DNA of 64,000 nt from Serendipita indica DSM 11827. Lineage: Eukaryota; Basidiomycota; Agaricomycetes; Sebacinales; Serendipitaceae. Shown here piece by piece: positions 1 through 13,123 of this stretch. Position 1 is the stretch's first letter; each line of letters opens with the position of its first letter. The notes under the pieces are model-generated. The model was not told the origin of the DNA. It saw nothing but the letters and a program-made list of their open reading frames with translations, and ran no database searches. Made by a program: the position numbers and the translations under genes. The stretch lies in contig CAJVGD010000027.1 in NCBI GenBank assembly GCA_910890315.1, positions 1 through 64,000 on the forward strand. Direction: 5' to 3'.

Positions 1-492
1 GTAAACGCTGGCAGCTTGTCAACGCTGACTGAGAACTTCCGCTGAATAGTAGTATATTGATCCAGGCCCATTGAGGACCTGCGATTGATACTGGAATTTG
101 GAAATCCGCGACAACCGGGTGCGCCGAACCATCGGAGGCATACAGGAGCCTGAAAAGTCGTGACATATCTACTTGCCAAGTCTTTGGGGCCAGCGTCAGT
201 GATGGACTCAGCGGAAATCAGTAGGAGCCGAAAATCCAGGTTGACAGGACTTACGATATCTCTTCGTGGCAAGGTCGGTGGGGGTTGAAGAACCGAAAAT
301 CCGCGGAGACTTGAAAGAGCCGAACGCTTTGACAATTGCTCGATGGGGCTCTTGGCGCTGCCACCAGGCGCCCACGCATGCCTACTTAAGCTTTTTATCG
401 AAAAAGAGATAACAGTGCATACGTCGAAGCTACGACCATGTTCAGTGTGTTTATTATCATCTCTATCTCGACTGACCCTATGGATATAGACA
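1..492. other. Intergenic, no gene recognised
   Basis: I see no credible coding exon on either strand. The stretch leads into a short plus-strand ORF. A gene truncated by the window edge cannot be excluded. Confidence 0.4.
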
Positions 493-912
493 ATGGAAGG
501 GAACCCAAACCTCCTCATTGTGCCCAGTAGCAACAACTGGGTGATGATCTTTGTGAACCAAGAAAAATCGCTTACCTTTCGTTCCCCAACCGCGATGAAA
601 CTCTTCGTCGATCTATTATCCAACCCCCCTCTGTTCTTGATCGCCCTCCAGCAAGGACGCTTTTTCATGGAGACGCGGCTTGATCCAGAAATCCAGGATC
701 CCACAGGTGAAGAAAGAGCGGTGATTGAGAACCCTGATTTTGAGGACCCAGGGTTTACCACCGACGAGATCATCGCCTGGTTTCAGGCCGTCACAGCAGT
801 CTCTGTGGGGGGAGCCACCGCAAGACCTGTACTGGATACAGTCGGTAATTTAGTCCACTTATGTCAAGCCATACTTGAAGCTTGGGAACTGTCTCCAATC
901 AAGGTTATATAG
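493..912 (+). CDS. Hypothetical protein, 139 aa, single exon
   Basis: An uninterrupted 139-codon reading frame starts at an ATG and ends with a stop at 910-912. I do not recognise the family. The predicted protein has no signal peptide or clear membrane helix. It has a hydrophobic stretch around residues 40-55, a Glu/Asp/Pro-rich middle (about 62-90) and a mixed C-terminal half ending in a likely helix. The amino-acid composition looks coding rather than random, and no better frame overlaps it. It stands alone, about 1.2 kb from the next gene on the same strand, so its context says nothing about function. It could be a real small gene, the surviving exon of a larger one, or a chance ORF. Confidence 0.4.
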   Translation: MEGNPNLLIVPSSNNWVMIFVNQEKSLTFRSPTAMKLFVDLLSNPPLFLIALQQGRFFMETRLDPEIQDPTGEERAVIENPDFEDPGFTTDEIIAWFQAVTAVSVGGATARPVLDTVGNLVHLCQAILEAWELSPIKVI

Positions 913-2122
913 TATGTACGATGCAAACAATTCTAAGGAACATAGTCATTATTCATTGTCTCTGAAGATGAGAACGTTAGGAAAGCTTCTAGTTCAACCG
1001 TGCCATAGAAATTGGAACAGTTATGAGACCTGCGAAGGAGACTGTCTAAAACTACGCATAGTCTCGGATCTACCTGAAATGCATGCTTGATATGTTAGCC
1101 ATAGCTTTACAAAAACATGCTTATTTCGAGTTTGAAGTCGGTGCTAATAACGATGACTAGAGATAGGCTCCGCACTGGACGAAGTAAACGATGTCGACTT
1201 GTCTATTTGGCATTTGAGAATGCATTCAAGTCGTATAGCGGGTACTATTGCATGCTATTGATGCGTTGAGCAGTCTAGGGCTGGGGACATAATGCTGTTT
1301 TTGTGGTGGGAAATTGGAATTAGCCAATGTCGGTGGTTAAGAAATACAAGTGATAACTCGATATTACACCTGAGTACCATATGTAGTTGACCTCACGCGG
1401 TGCAATTGGCGCCGTTGATGCAGGTATTATGCAGACGACCATGAAATCCCGGATAAGAGACGCACTGCTTCGATGAGTGGCAAATTCCACAGAATTCGAC
1501 ACTAGATATCAACGTGACAGGTAGACGGTTAATCCGACAATGTTCTGGCCAGCAAGGTTGGTGCTGACCACGAACGGCCGGATGGCCTCCTCCGTATTCT
1601 ACCGGTCAAGATCGTTTATTCACCACCTGGAAAACTTCATAGAGCATATGGTTACCAAAGCCGGAAGCAACGCGACTTCTTGAGACCACACTCAGTGCCG
1701 CTATCAGCACGTTGGATCGTGGTCATTTTATCGTCGAGATATAATTTGGAGTTTTCTCTTCTTACATCCGATATATTCATAATAGAATCATAATTGACCT
1801 GTCACGCCGGACTGGAGGTTTGTCAGTCGGCGCAAGACCCGTCCTGACCGCGAGACTGTACAGAGAAGTCCCGCTTGTTGAAACACATGTACTTGGGTCA
1901 CTTGGCTACTGGATTGATTTATGTCATTCACTGGCGCGAAGCCGCAGAGAGTGAGTCGGAGCTTCTTTCCGCAAATATATAAGTGAGCTGAGTGTTTAGC
2001 TCCCCTTCGCACTATCTTGTCCTCAGGTCACTGTCGCACGAACGTCAGGTCTGCCGTTGCACTTTATTGAATTACCAGTCGGGGTATTCCGACACTCTTT
2101 CGGTGAGAGAATAAGATAAATA
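913..2122. other. Intergenic, 1.2 kb, no gene recognised
   Basis: Several short ORFs lie on both strands, none with recognisable domains or a sensible splice partner. The 3' end should hold the promoter and 5' UTR of the membrane-protein gene starting at 2123. Confidence 0.45.
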
Positions 2123-3654
2123 ATGGGAACTACGTTTCTTGTCGATGACACCAATCCCTCCATTGTCTATGATGGAAGTGGCACATGGGATGAAAGCCGT
2201 CAATCAATATCGGGCATCACCAATGAATACAACTCAACATTTCACTCGGCAACTACAGCTGGATTGACTATAAAGTATAAATTCAACGGTACGCAACTAG
2301 AATAAGCCGAGAACCTGAGTTGACGTCTACGCTGTGCTGTACAGGAACTGGGATAACCGCATTTTGCACAATTGACACGCCGGGGGCCAACGGATTTCCT
2401 GACTCGACATATAGCCTGGATAATATGGCGCCGGTAGCTTTCAACAGCACCGGAGTTGTGTCCTCTCTAAATCCAGACGTCGTCTCCTCCCACGTTGCTG
2501 TATTCTCCGTCACCAATCTGTCCGTTTCCGAAGAGCACACTCTCATAATCACCACCACTGATGCAAGTAGCTCAAAAAGGTACATATTCGACTACTTCGC
2601 CGTCGAAACTACGGTGGAGGCCTCTTCGAGTAGTGCGGTGGCCACTGCCGCTGCACAGCTCGCAGGAAGAGGCGACGTAGCTATAATGGTAGACAATGCG
2701 GATTCAAGATTTGTCTATCGTGTAAATGACGATACGCTTGCGTGGAGTACAACTGGCTCACTAACTACCGGCCGCACGGCACACATACCGCCAGTCTCTA
2801 CCAACACCCCCGATGGCGTGGCCATAGTCTTTTTCAACGGAACCGCCGTTGAAGTGATTGGAAGAGTAACATATGCTGATGCTACTTCTGTCCCTAGCTC
2901 CCCACTTCTTAGATTGTCACTCTACAGGGGTTCCGGCACGAGCCAAGAAGGCACTCCAATACTCTTTACGCCATCAGTTACAGCTCAACATCCTGTTCAA
3001 GAACCAATGTACGTCTCGTTCGGGAACTTCTCGGGGCTCAGTGGCGGAGAATATCGACTACATATCGAGAACACCAACACGAACGAAGGGGTGGCTTGGG
3101 ATTTAGCCCGTTTCCAATACAAACCTCATTATAGGGCCTTAATTTCAGAGGGAGGTGGCGGTACTACAAGCGCTACCAACTCGAATGGCTTACCAGTCCC
3201 CAATTTTACGCAGACACAGTCGCATAGCCAGTCTAATGGGACTGAAAGCAGTCCTACACCAGCCAAGGTTTCCAAAGCGGTGATCGCTGGTGCTGTAATT
3301 GGCGCAGTCGTGGGCGTCGTAATTCTCATCACATTGATATGGTTCTTTAGGAGGCACTGTCGATGTTATGCTGGAGAGATCCCTGAGGCGCTACAAATTG
3401 ACCCCTACACCACTGGAGAGATTCCCGAGATGCCACAGACTGTCCCTTATAGAATTGGAGCCCTCGATTCAAGAATCGCAGTCGACTCACCTCGTCCAAG
3501 AATCAATCCACCAGGCCCAATAATCGATGCACAGGATCGAAACCTGGGTAGGATAAATGATACCACTGGTGGGAGTCAAAGAAATCGGGATGATGAAAGC
3601 AGTCTATCCATACCGCCGCCGTATATCTCAAGCCCAAATTCAGAAGCGGCTTAG
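2123..3654 (+). CDS. Single-pass membrane protein with duplicated ectodomain (paralog 1 of 3)
   Basis: Two exons, 2123-2288 and 2345-3654, joined across a 56-nt GT-AG intron, give 491 aa. The extracellular part holds two related beta-rich repeats. Each opens with a VDD-x-(N/D)-x-x-x-V-Y motif, at about residues 7-16 and again about 180 residues on, and ends with a (D/W)-Y-F-type strand. A Ser/Thr-rich stalk follows, then one strongly hydrophobic helix (motif AVIAGAVIGAVVGVVILI, starting near residue 380) with an RRHCR stop-transfer motif, and a Pro/Asp-rich cytoplasmic tail. No N-terminal signal peptide is visible, so the helix may act as a signal anchor, or an upstream exon may be missed. 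The architecture resembles the receptor- or sensor-like Mid2/Wsc-style proteins that are abundant in Agaricomycetes, but no ligand is known. Two further copies lie on the minus strand near 19-23 kb and share the intron after the first KFNG/FRG strand. Confidence 0.8.
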
Positions 3655-3766
3655 TCTCTGCATATATTGCCCATGCAAATAGATGTGATTGCATGGATGA
3701 TTTGTTACCGCCCTTAGAGTAGATTGATGCATCTAATTTATGTCTTCAATGTTGAACTACTCGGGA

Positions 3767-6557
3767 TCATGACGACTGCTTGAGCTCCTCGACGAGATTT
3801 TCCAGCTTGGACCATTCTGGTTCGTCCTCGAAGTTTTCTTTGGTCCGACCCATGAAGGTACGCACCACGCTTTTGGCTTGGAATGCCCACGACCCGCCTC
3901 GTGCTGGTTTACCCTCACCCGCTTCTGCGAGCCGTCGCTTCTCCTCTGCTGCTTTTGGTCCAAAATTTCTGAGGACATCGACATACTCCTGCACCTCTTC
4001 AACTGCATCACGCCATCTCTCCACATCGACTTCGAGCTGCGTGTTCGACACGACGGCACAGCGGTAAGCAGCGCTGTACGCGTCCAACGCATCGCTCCAT
4101 CTCTTTCTCCACGTAAGGAGTTGCGCACGGGCCTTCCATATACGCACATCCCCAGAGATACGCGGGAGGATGATCGTGGTGAACAACTCGTCCAGCCGTG
4201 CATAAAGTCCAAGCCCCTCATTTGGATTCGTCGGTCGGGATCCGATTCAGACTTGGTTTCGAGCTGGGTAGTGCGTGTTACGTAGCTGACAAGTCGTTCG
4301 AGAATCTCGATGTCGACGCTTCCTGCTCCGTCCGTCTCGCTCCGTTCTTCTACGACACGGCCTAGGGCGCGCACTGCTTCTGCCAACTCGCCAACGTCGA
4401 CAGAGACGACCATGTAGTTCTCCCACATTTGCCAATTGGAGTAGCTATTCTTCAAGCCTTGCTGTAACGCACGAAAGGCGAGAACTTTGTGGTGAAATTT
4501 TTGGTCTTGTGCGTCTTTTGTCGTCGCTGTGCTTTGATTAGAGGTCTATAGCATGGTCAACCCCATCCTTATGCCTTAGAGATACTCACCTCGTCCTCCT
4601 CTGTTTGCCAGCCTGTGGAACCCAGACGAAGATAGACGCTCGCCAGATTATTCCAACTCTCCGCATCCTCCTCGTCTAGACCTACGCATCGCGCAAAGGC
4701 ATCGCGGGCCTCAACCCAACGCTCCTTGCGCACGTATGCGCATCCGAGAATGAACCAACTCCTCGCCAGCAGAGGTCGTATGACGACGGCCTTGCTAAGA
4801 TGTTCGATCGCACCGTCATAGTCACCTCTCGCAAAGTAATATCCGCCCAAGGATCTGGCCGCACGGCCAGACTTGTGCCCCGAGACTTCCCAAGCTTTGC
4901 TAAAGTGCGCTTCCGCATGCTCTGGTTCCAATTCACCCAGGAGACACCAGAGCTTGGCCTCTCTTGCCTGATCAATCGCACCACGTACGATTTCTTTGGA
5001 AGCTTTGCCCTTGAGAAGGACGCGTTCTGCCTCTTCCTTTCTCCCCTCCAGCAGATCTCTTACTATCGATTTCCCTTTCTGGTTGCTCCATGGCTTGCCA
5101 GCACTGCACAACCTCCTCCCACATTTCCAACCTCTCCAAAATCTCCAAAGCACTCTTGAGCACACCCATACTCATCAAGCGCATCGCAAGTTCCTTTTCC
5201 AACTCCCATTTACTGGGCATGGCGAGTTGGTGCAGATACGCAAGTCGTTGTTCGGCAGAGGAATCCGCCGTGGGCATCTGATCAATGAGTGCTTGGAGTT
5301 GGAGTGTCGAGCGCTCAATCGTCCGCGTTCGGTTCGCTTCGAGGCGGGAGCGAAGGAGAAGGGACATTGTATGCACAGACCAGTTTCGGGGGTGGGAGAT
5401 TACACGCGAAACGTAGGGTGCCATTTGTTCTGTTGTCAAGCCGTGTTGAGGGGAAGTGTTCTTTACATGGAGACATAGTCCCAGGAAGACGCATTGGTCG
5501 AGTGGGTGGAGCGAAGGCTGGTTGTTTGGATCCAGCTGAGCGAGGGATGAAGAGGCGGCACGCGCGTTGGAGGTAAACTCTGTTTTCTCCAAGAGCGTAT
5601 CGTCGTTGAGATCCAGGGTCTTTGGTAAAGAGTGGTCTAGATTGTCCTCGCTGGGAGGTACGGTAGACGGAGTACTGTCTTCGTCTCTTGATCGACCTTG
5701 AGCAAGGAGAGCGAGCTGTGTCAACTCGTTGACTTGAAACTTTGTTCGCTTTCCTTTGATACCAGTGAGCTCGTACTCAAGCTTCATCGCGTTCGCTGCG
5801 TTGACGAATTCTGTCGCGGCCTGCCGGTCTTGGCCAAGAAGATGATGGAGCAAGCCCTTTTCAAGGTGATATCGCCCAATTAAGTCCTCGTATGTCTTTG
5901 GAATATGAGAGTCTACAAAAGACTCCAATTGGGTCATATCCTCTGTAGAATATGCGACGGGCTCGTCCAGGACTTCTCGATGAGTCCGTCCCGCCCGCAT
6001 TTTCCACCATATAGATGATGGAAAAGACTTGAATGGCAGATCAAAGACTCGAATTGCGAGGTAGAGAAGGGTGGCTGACTTCATCAGCGGATATGCTGGT
6101 TCTCCGTCCTTTGCCAAGCGGGATATCGCTACCATATTGAGCCTTTCTCCTGAATTGGAATTCAAGGACGACATCTTTTGGCCGTCTGATGTTCGCAGGA
6201 TGTCCTCGGGGGCGAAAGAGAGTCCGGTCCTGTCCAGTTGACTTGTTGAAAGGCATGTAGAGACGCTATGCCAATTAACAGTCGCATCTCCTCATCTTCT
6301 ACATCCTTCGACTCTCCTTGTAGTAATTCCAATGAGTCGAGGGCATTTTCTGCCACCCATTGGTTGTTTGTCAAGGCGCCGGGTTGCAGGTGCAGGAGCT
6401 TGAGGTATTGAGAGACGCGGTCTGACTGGAAGAATGATTGAAAGTCTGCGTCTAGAATCTGTTCGACGAGAGCCGGAAGCCCTTTTGATCGATGTCCAGT
6501 AAGCAGGGCTAGCTCTATGTTACTGAGAGTCGACATTTGAGAATCTCTAGAAACCAT
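3767..6557 (-). CDS. TTC27: TTC27/Emw1-like tetratricopeptide-repeat protein
   Basis: Minus-strand gene of about 890 aa. The first exon runs 6557-4590 (ATG at 6557 or 6536), followed by 4545-4282 and 4216-3767, with introns of 44 and 65 nt that keep phase. Landmarks match the TTC27/Emw1 family: a QVNWTGP motif in the N-terminal part, GKRTKFQ near the middle, ERLEMWEEVVQCW, CLLGELEPEHAEAHFSKAWE, SWFILGCAYVRK, AESWNNLASVYLRLG and SNWQMWENYMVVSVDVGE. The last five form the TPR array. Yeast Emw1 is needed for cell-wall integrity; the human protein is linked to rRNA processing. The long first exon needs two single-base frame changes to stay open. One is near 6206-6215, where a C5 run would read through as C6. 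The other is near 5071-5078, where an A run has one base too many. Conserved sequence on both sides argues for assembly indels in homopolymers, but real lesions are possible. It is divergent from LEU2. Confidence 0.85.
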
Positions 6558-6962
6558 CAGTCAGTCATCACTTTCTTCTTTCGCGGGTTGGAGTATGGAT
6601 TACAAATATGGCCGAAAATGACGAAAAGGAGCGGATGGATATGGTTCAAAAGTATCATTTACTCACATAATGGTATAATCAATGGAAATCGTCAACCTTT
6701 TGGAAAATGGCTTGACGCGGAAAGGGATCAACGTTGGTCGAGAGCTCCTCCAGAGTGAAATTGTTTATTCTATGGATAAAATGTATGAAAAATGCAAGTC
6801 CCACGTCCGATATCGCAGCCACTCGACGTCGCCACTCTGCAAATGGCAGGTGCTTACGCCGTAGAAGAAGCGATCGTTGTTTCGGCTTTGGACCGAACAC
6901 CTTGAACCTCGACCACGACACCAATTACAGACCAGATTGGTAATCTGTAGACGACATTAATC
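6558..6962. promoter_or_regulatory. Divergent promoter region between TTC27-like gene and LEU2
   Basis: About 405 bp separate the two divergently transcribed start codons, so both promoters must lie here. I see no convincing TATA box or duplicated operator, and the short ORFs crossing it look like chance. Confidence 0.5.
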
Positions 6963-8315
<1,353 letters not shown>

Positions 8316-8394
8316 GGGTAGGGATACATTTCGAGTTATCGTATGTCTAGATTGATACATAACGACCCACGAAATCGTACAAATTACTCCGTAA

Positions 8395-11179
8395 TCATGA
8401 TCCTTTGGTCATCCAAAGTACGAGAACGTCGCTGGCAGAATGCACTTGGAAGTCGGATTGAGTGTGCTTGTGAAATATAGTCGTCTTGCGTCCTGTCGTG
8501 GCTGGCTTTTTGGACTGCTTTCCTACAACCTTTTTCCTGTCGTTGATGGCGTCGATGACCTCCTTTAGTTGCGCTCCAAGCGTCTCTTCGACGACTTTGA
8601 GATGCTGATATGCGGCCCATTCCGAACTGGTGTGAGTACCTGCCGAGGAATTCTTCCCGTCAATTGTACTAGTACGTGTCGGTGATGATGGCTTGCGTAG
8701 TCCTTTGGAAAATAGAAGCTTCTGGGAAAGATAGTGAAGCCACTGCGCCGTCACGTTAGCTACAAGACCCAAGTCGACCGTGGACGCACCATGACATTGG
8801 TGAGAGGTCTAAACGGCATCCATTCGTTACCATTGTGATGCCTCATCATTCTATAAACATCAAATTGGTAGTCTGCTTCTGTTTCGTCGTCTATATTATC
8901 GTCCATGAGCATTCCATTGTGGAGGAAAACAATGACTGACCACCAGCGTCTTGGTTGGAGACAACGCCCCTTCCTGTAAAGACTTCGTCTTCGATGTGCG
9001 AAAATTCGACCTTACCACCGGTCTCAATACGAGAGAGACCGAGGTCGATGATAGTGACCACCATTTTCGCACCCGAACGATCATCGACTGCGGCCTTGCG
9101 AACAACAATTTGACCCCAGTGGAGATCCCGATGCTTGCCAAGATTAGCAAATGGTTTCTCTTATTAATGATGTACTTACTTCGAAGCGGAGTTTCTCCTC
9201 AGCGCCAGCAAGCGCAGTGGCAACCTGCCAAAAGATTTCTGCAGCGTCTCGCCAGGCGTGCGAGTTCTTCCCACTTGCACTTTTGGAAACATCTGTGGAT
9301 CCCATCTCAGGGTGAGGGCCCGCAAGGATGTACGACTCTAGGTCGATCCCTGCATTCGGAAGAACGACAATGCCATATAGTTGCCGTTCAGTGAAGGTGT
9401 CAGGGCGCGTGGATTCGGAGCCACGTTCGCGCTTGAACTCATCCCATTCCCTGAGTAGCGTTTTAGGGTATTTCCCGGTGACAATGTATACTCTGTCAAG
9501 AGGTTTAGTGTTAGAGAATCGAATTCGTGGGGGTTCACTTACTTGAGGAGCTTGATGAACCCGTCGCTCGCGTCACCTGTGGCCCGTGTAATAAGTACTT
9601 CTTTCAATACCGACAGAGGGCTGCTCTTGTATGGTCCATCCTCTTCGAAATCAGCTGTCTCCAAACTTGACTCGACGTCCATCTCCGCAGCGAGAGGAAC
9701 AATCTTCAAAACGACGTCCCCTATGCCATAAACTTCTGAGTAACTGGCTTCAGAAATCTTGCGATACTTAAGGGCAGTCCGCTGGGCGGTGCGCATCTTG
9801 CTACGCTTCGGCGGAGGCTTTGAGTGATTGGATAATGTCTCTAGATCGTCCTTCTTGAAATGGTCCAGAAACTCCGTGAAATCTAGCGGAACTGTTTGTC
9901 CGGCGATCTTCAGTAGCTTTGTCAAAGCTTGGGAAGAGGACGTTTCGCTCTCGACTGAGTCCAACGACGACGTTTCATCTCGCAATGATAGATTTTGCAC
10001 TCCATTGATTGTAGAAGTCAGCGTGGTATCCCATGTCAAAGGAGATGAGGTAGTCGAAGGTGGAGATTCTATCGAACGTCGCCTTACTGACGAGCGTTTG
10101 GCCTTTGGTGACGATGGAACAGAATCCGCCGTCCCAGGCGATTTGGATACGACGGAAGCGAGCGAGAACCGCGGAACACGGCGAAGTGGAGTCCCCTGGC
10201 GAGCTCGTGCTTTACGAAGGTGCGACGCCTTCAGTTGAGGTGTGTTAATATAGGTATTCCACTGAGGTGGCACGAGTCCTTGCTCTGGCCCTACTTGTGA
10301 ATACATTGATCGAGGCAACTGGGATAGACGTACCACTATGCTCCTCGTGGCGGGATCCTCCGTCTATCTCAGAATCTGAACTCGACTCGTCGCCTATGCC
10401 CCACTTTTCCACTGCAGACCTGACAGTCTTCTTTCGAGGAGACGGTGTGCGTGGAGTGTCCGCGAGTTTTTGCTCAAAATTGGGTCTTGGTTTGTGGGCG
10501 AATGAGGAGCTCATTTGCTCAGGGAGAGAGCCAATTGACCAGGCGGAAGAATCCTCTTCCGAGTCGGAAATACGCTCCATGTCATTTTCTTGTTTCTGAA
10601 GCGATGAGACTGGTTTCCCGACAGAGACTGGTCGACCATTCCGGCGTGGAGATTGCCGTACCTGAGGGTTCCGTTGGAAAGTAAAGAGATCTTGAGAGGA
10701 ACTATCGCTGGATGATAGAATGACTCGGTGGGAGGTCTTGACTCTTTGCGCATGGCTGTTGTGGCTGGTGGTCTTGCTGACTGCACCAGATTGACGCGCG
10801 CGAGATATGATATTATGTCCTCCTGGATACCAGGCCGCATAGTTTGCCTTTTTGTATGAAAAGCGCGTTTGGAGTCAGTTTCTTTGACGAGTTTTGTCGA
10901 TGCTGATTCCGTGGTTCGCGTGTTTGGTTTAGTAGTAGTCTTTCTTTGGGCTTCGGATGCACCCGGTTGTTCCATTCCGTGTTGATAGCGAGTCGGTAAC
11001 CTGCCGTCTTCTTGCGACTCTTCTTCGCTCGATCGGGGCGGCGTCTGAACATGTGTGGTGGGTGAGTTTGTGGGATTGATGTTGGTTGTAATCGATTCAT
11101 TAACTGTGATTATTCTTGTAGTTCTTCTTCCATATGTCTTTACTCTGCGCTGCATTTCATCCGATACGGTGGTGGGCAA
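8395..11179 (-). CDS. HASPIN: Haspin-like serine/threonine (histone H3) kinase
   Basis: Seven exons on the minus strand (11179-10831, 10780-10334, 10290-9543, 9492-9180, 9133-8941, 8890-8790, 8742-8395) sum to 2499 nt, 832 aa, in frame throughout. An alternative start is the ATG at 11155. The N-terminus carries RVKTYGRR, and a long low-complexity Ser/Arg-rich region fills roughly the first half. The kinase domain begins with the Gly-rich-loop variant ISEASYSEVYGIGD. The beta-3 lysine VLKIVPL follows, then the catalytic loop FEHRDLHWGQ, the DLG in IIDLGLSR, and the haspin hallmarks VFTGRG, YQFDVYRMMR and TNVMWLHYL. Haspin phosphorylates histone H3 Thr3 to place the chromosomal passenger complex at centromeres. 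Oddity: the loop residue after HWG is Gln (codon CAA), where the family and kinases in general have the metal-binding Asn. The first exon is partly copied at 14.15-14.36 kb. Confidence 0.93.
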
Positions 11180-12729
11180 GTGTAAGTGGCCGGCTTGCCG
11201 ACTTGCTATTGGGGTTTTCGATGGTCACTCCAGTGAGCTATAAGCGAACACAACTTCGCATCTGTCATAGCCATAACCTGGGCGTCGTCGAGAAAGCAAA
11301 GTACGTCTAACTGGTTCGTCAAATAAGCCGTTCAGGCTATATGAGCCATGAAGAACGTAGACACGACACTACTGGACTATGGAACTGCCTTGTATCATGG
11401 CCGCCATTCTCACTGGGGCATTCGTTGAGTAATCACGAGAGGGATGTAAAAGTCATATCAGAGCAGTGAAATGATTTGACCAGAGATGTTAAAGCCGGAG
11501 CCTCAGGTCTCCGTTTCGGCGTTTTATTGAGCAGCGGAATGGCCAGAACCATAGCCAACCCCCAACTACCAGCGAGCGGCTTATTGGCCAACAAGCAAGT
11601 CGATCTATTTCTGAAGCTTCTTGATCTGTTTTTACCGGAAGAAACTTGAGGTGGGCCGTGCTGACATCTCGGGTAGCTAGAGACCAACCGGTCTCGGTCT
11701 CAAGAGACGTTGGGCGCTATGAGGTATCGACAGCTAGTGTCCACCGCCATTAGTTAGAGTTTTAGTTGTGCATATCATAAATGGCAACCACTGGTTAGGT
11801 CCTGATAGCCCCGATTGGGCGCTACAACTCTAGGATAGTGCTCCTTTTGGAAATGTACAGCATCTCCCCCCTTAAATGTCAAACCGTGTCAAAAGATGAG
11901 CTATTACTTAGTTTGGCTGATCCCGAAGCCTGGTCGGTAGGCTGGTTGGATGGGTCTTGTGATACGTGCCAATAGCCGATATCTAGGAGACATCATTATA
12001 ACAACTTTATATGCAGACAGGACGGCACTATAGTCCATTTACCGTGATACATATACTGCTTCCGCTATGCCCTCTTACTGGCAAGCGGAGCCTGATGCTC
12101 ACAGAAGCCAGTTGTCAGGAGCTGTTATCGACATTTGGCTATTTAGTAAGACGTCAGCTGATCGCCCTCATATTACATGCCAACATATGCATTTGGCACA
12201 GGTTGGAGAAGCGTTCGAACTCTGTATGACTGTGTACACCAATAAGAAAAGTCAATTTTCACAATAAAGTCTGGATGTGGATGTAGAATGTCATATCTGG
12301 TGCCACAATTGAAATATTATCGTTCATGCAATTTAGGCGAGTCTGATGAAGCTCTCTAATCCACTGCTGTCGAAGCCCAGCTACAGCGTCACGTCTTGGC
12401 GAAGGATGGGTGTCGCGTGCTATTCTATACTACCCTCAGGGGGTGGAGACAAGAGAGGGCACATCGTCCTAACCAGCAAGGACCGTCTCTACAATCTGAC
12501 AGCAGTCACGCGTGCGATGACGGCTCAACACCCTCGCTATAAGTAGCCTAGAGGTTTTGCCTTGAGCACAGTGTGTTTCACCATCTATACCCCGCTTCGG
12601 ACTGTAATGAGCATCGGTGGAAGCTCATTCTCATTCCCCTGCTCACTCGATAAACAATGTAGTGCTAAGTTGTTCACTTTGATTGGCAGCGCTGATGCAT
12701 GCACGACTATCTAGTCATTAAAAAGCGCA
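11180..12729. other. Duplicated spacer with degenerate gene remnants
   Basis: No intact gene recognised. A stretch near 12067-12230 (starting MPSYWQAE) corresponds to a longer open stretch near 14788-14956 in the partner unit (starting MPPYWQAE). Both look like eroded remains of one coding exon of unknown family. The partner unit lacks most of 11180-11590. Confidence 0.5.
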
Positions 12730-13123
12730 ATGACGAGGAAGGATAACAGTCGCCTGGTGTGCACTCGATGTAGAAGACGAGGATGCTCAGCACGACATTC
12801 CAGCCGACAAGTTTCGGGTAGGCGCTTAACTCTATACTTATGAAAATTCATAATGAATTGAACCCGACAGAAACAGTGGGACCAACGGTCGGCCAGCTCG
12901 TTCAACGAATGCAAGGTAATAATGATTTGGCGACGATTCCCGATTGTCGGTTCCTGAGCACATTGCTAACATTCAAAAAGAGGATCCAGACTCAATTCAA
13001 ATCCCATTCGTTCACAACCGTGCTGCCGAAATGGCACAGGAGCCGACCACTTCTAACGCCAACCAGTCGAGTTCCCAGCCACCAGGCTACACTCGCTATA
13101 ACTTCCGACCCCGCCGGCGATAA
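12730..13123 (+). CDS. Small Cys/Arg-rich protein, 91 aa, unknown function
   Basis: Three exons (12730-12817, 12871-12915, 12981-13123) give 276 nt in frame, 91 aa. The introns are 53 and 65 nt with clean GT-AG ends. The N-terminus has a compact basic cluster C-TR-C-RRRG-C (residues about 11-19) followed by SARHSSRQ. The spacing resembles half of a fungal Zn2Cys6 DNA-binding cluster, but the gap between the second and third Cys is four rather than six residues and the remaining cysteines are missing. The middle is a short amphipathic stretch (PTVGQLVQRMQ). The C-terminus is Ser/Gln-rich and ends in RYNFRPRRR. The copy in the right duplication unit keeps both splice sites and the downstream frame but loses the start, which suggests the intron-exon structure is real. 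It may be a truncated transcription factor or a small nuclear protein. It is tail-to-tail with the GH5 fragment. Confidence 0.5.

Noticed and set aside
6537-6943. Several 60-73 codon plus-strand ORFs between the TTC27-like gene and LEU2
   Set aside because: They overlap each other in different frames, have no family resemblance and fill a region that must hold two promoters.
10245-11179. Reading haspin exon 1 straight through to a stop at 10511
   Set aside because: A 50-nt intron (10830-10781) switches to a frame with Ser-rich sequence that continues without break into the next exon, and the whole seven-exon sum is divisible by three.
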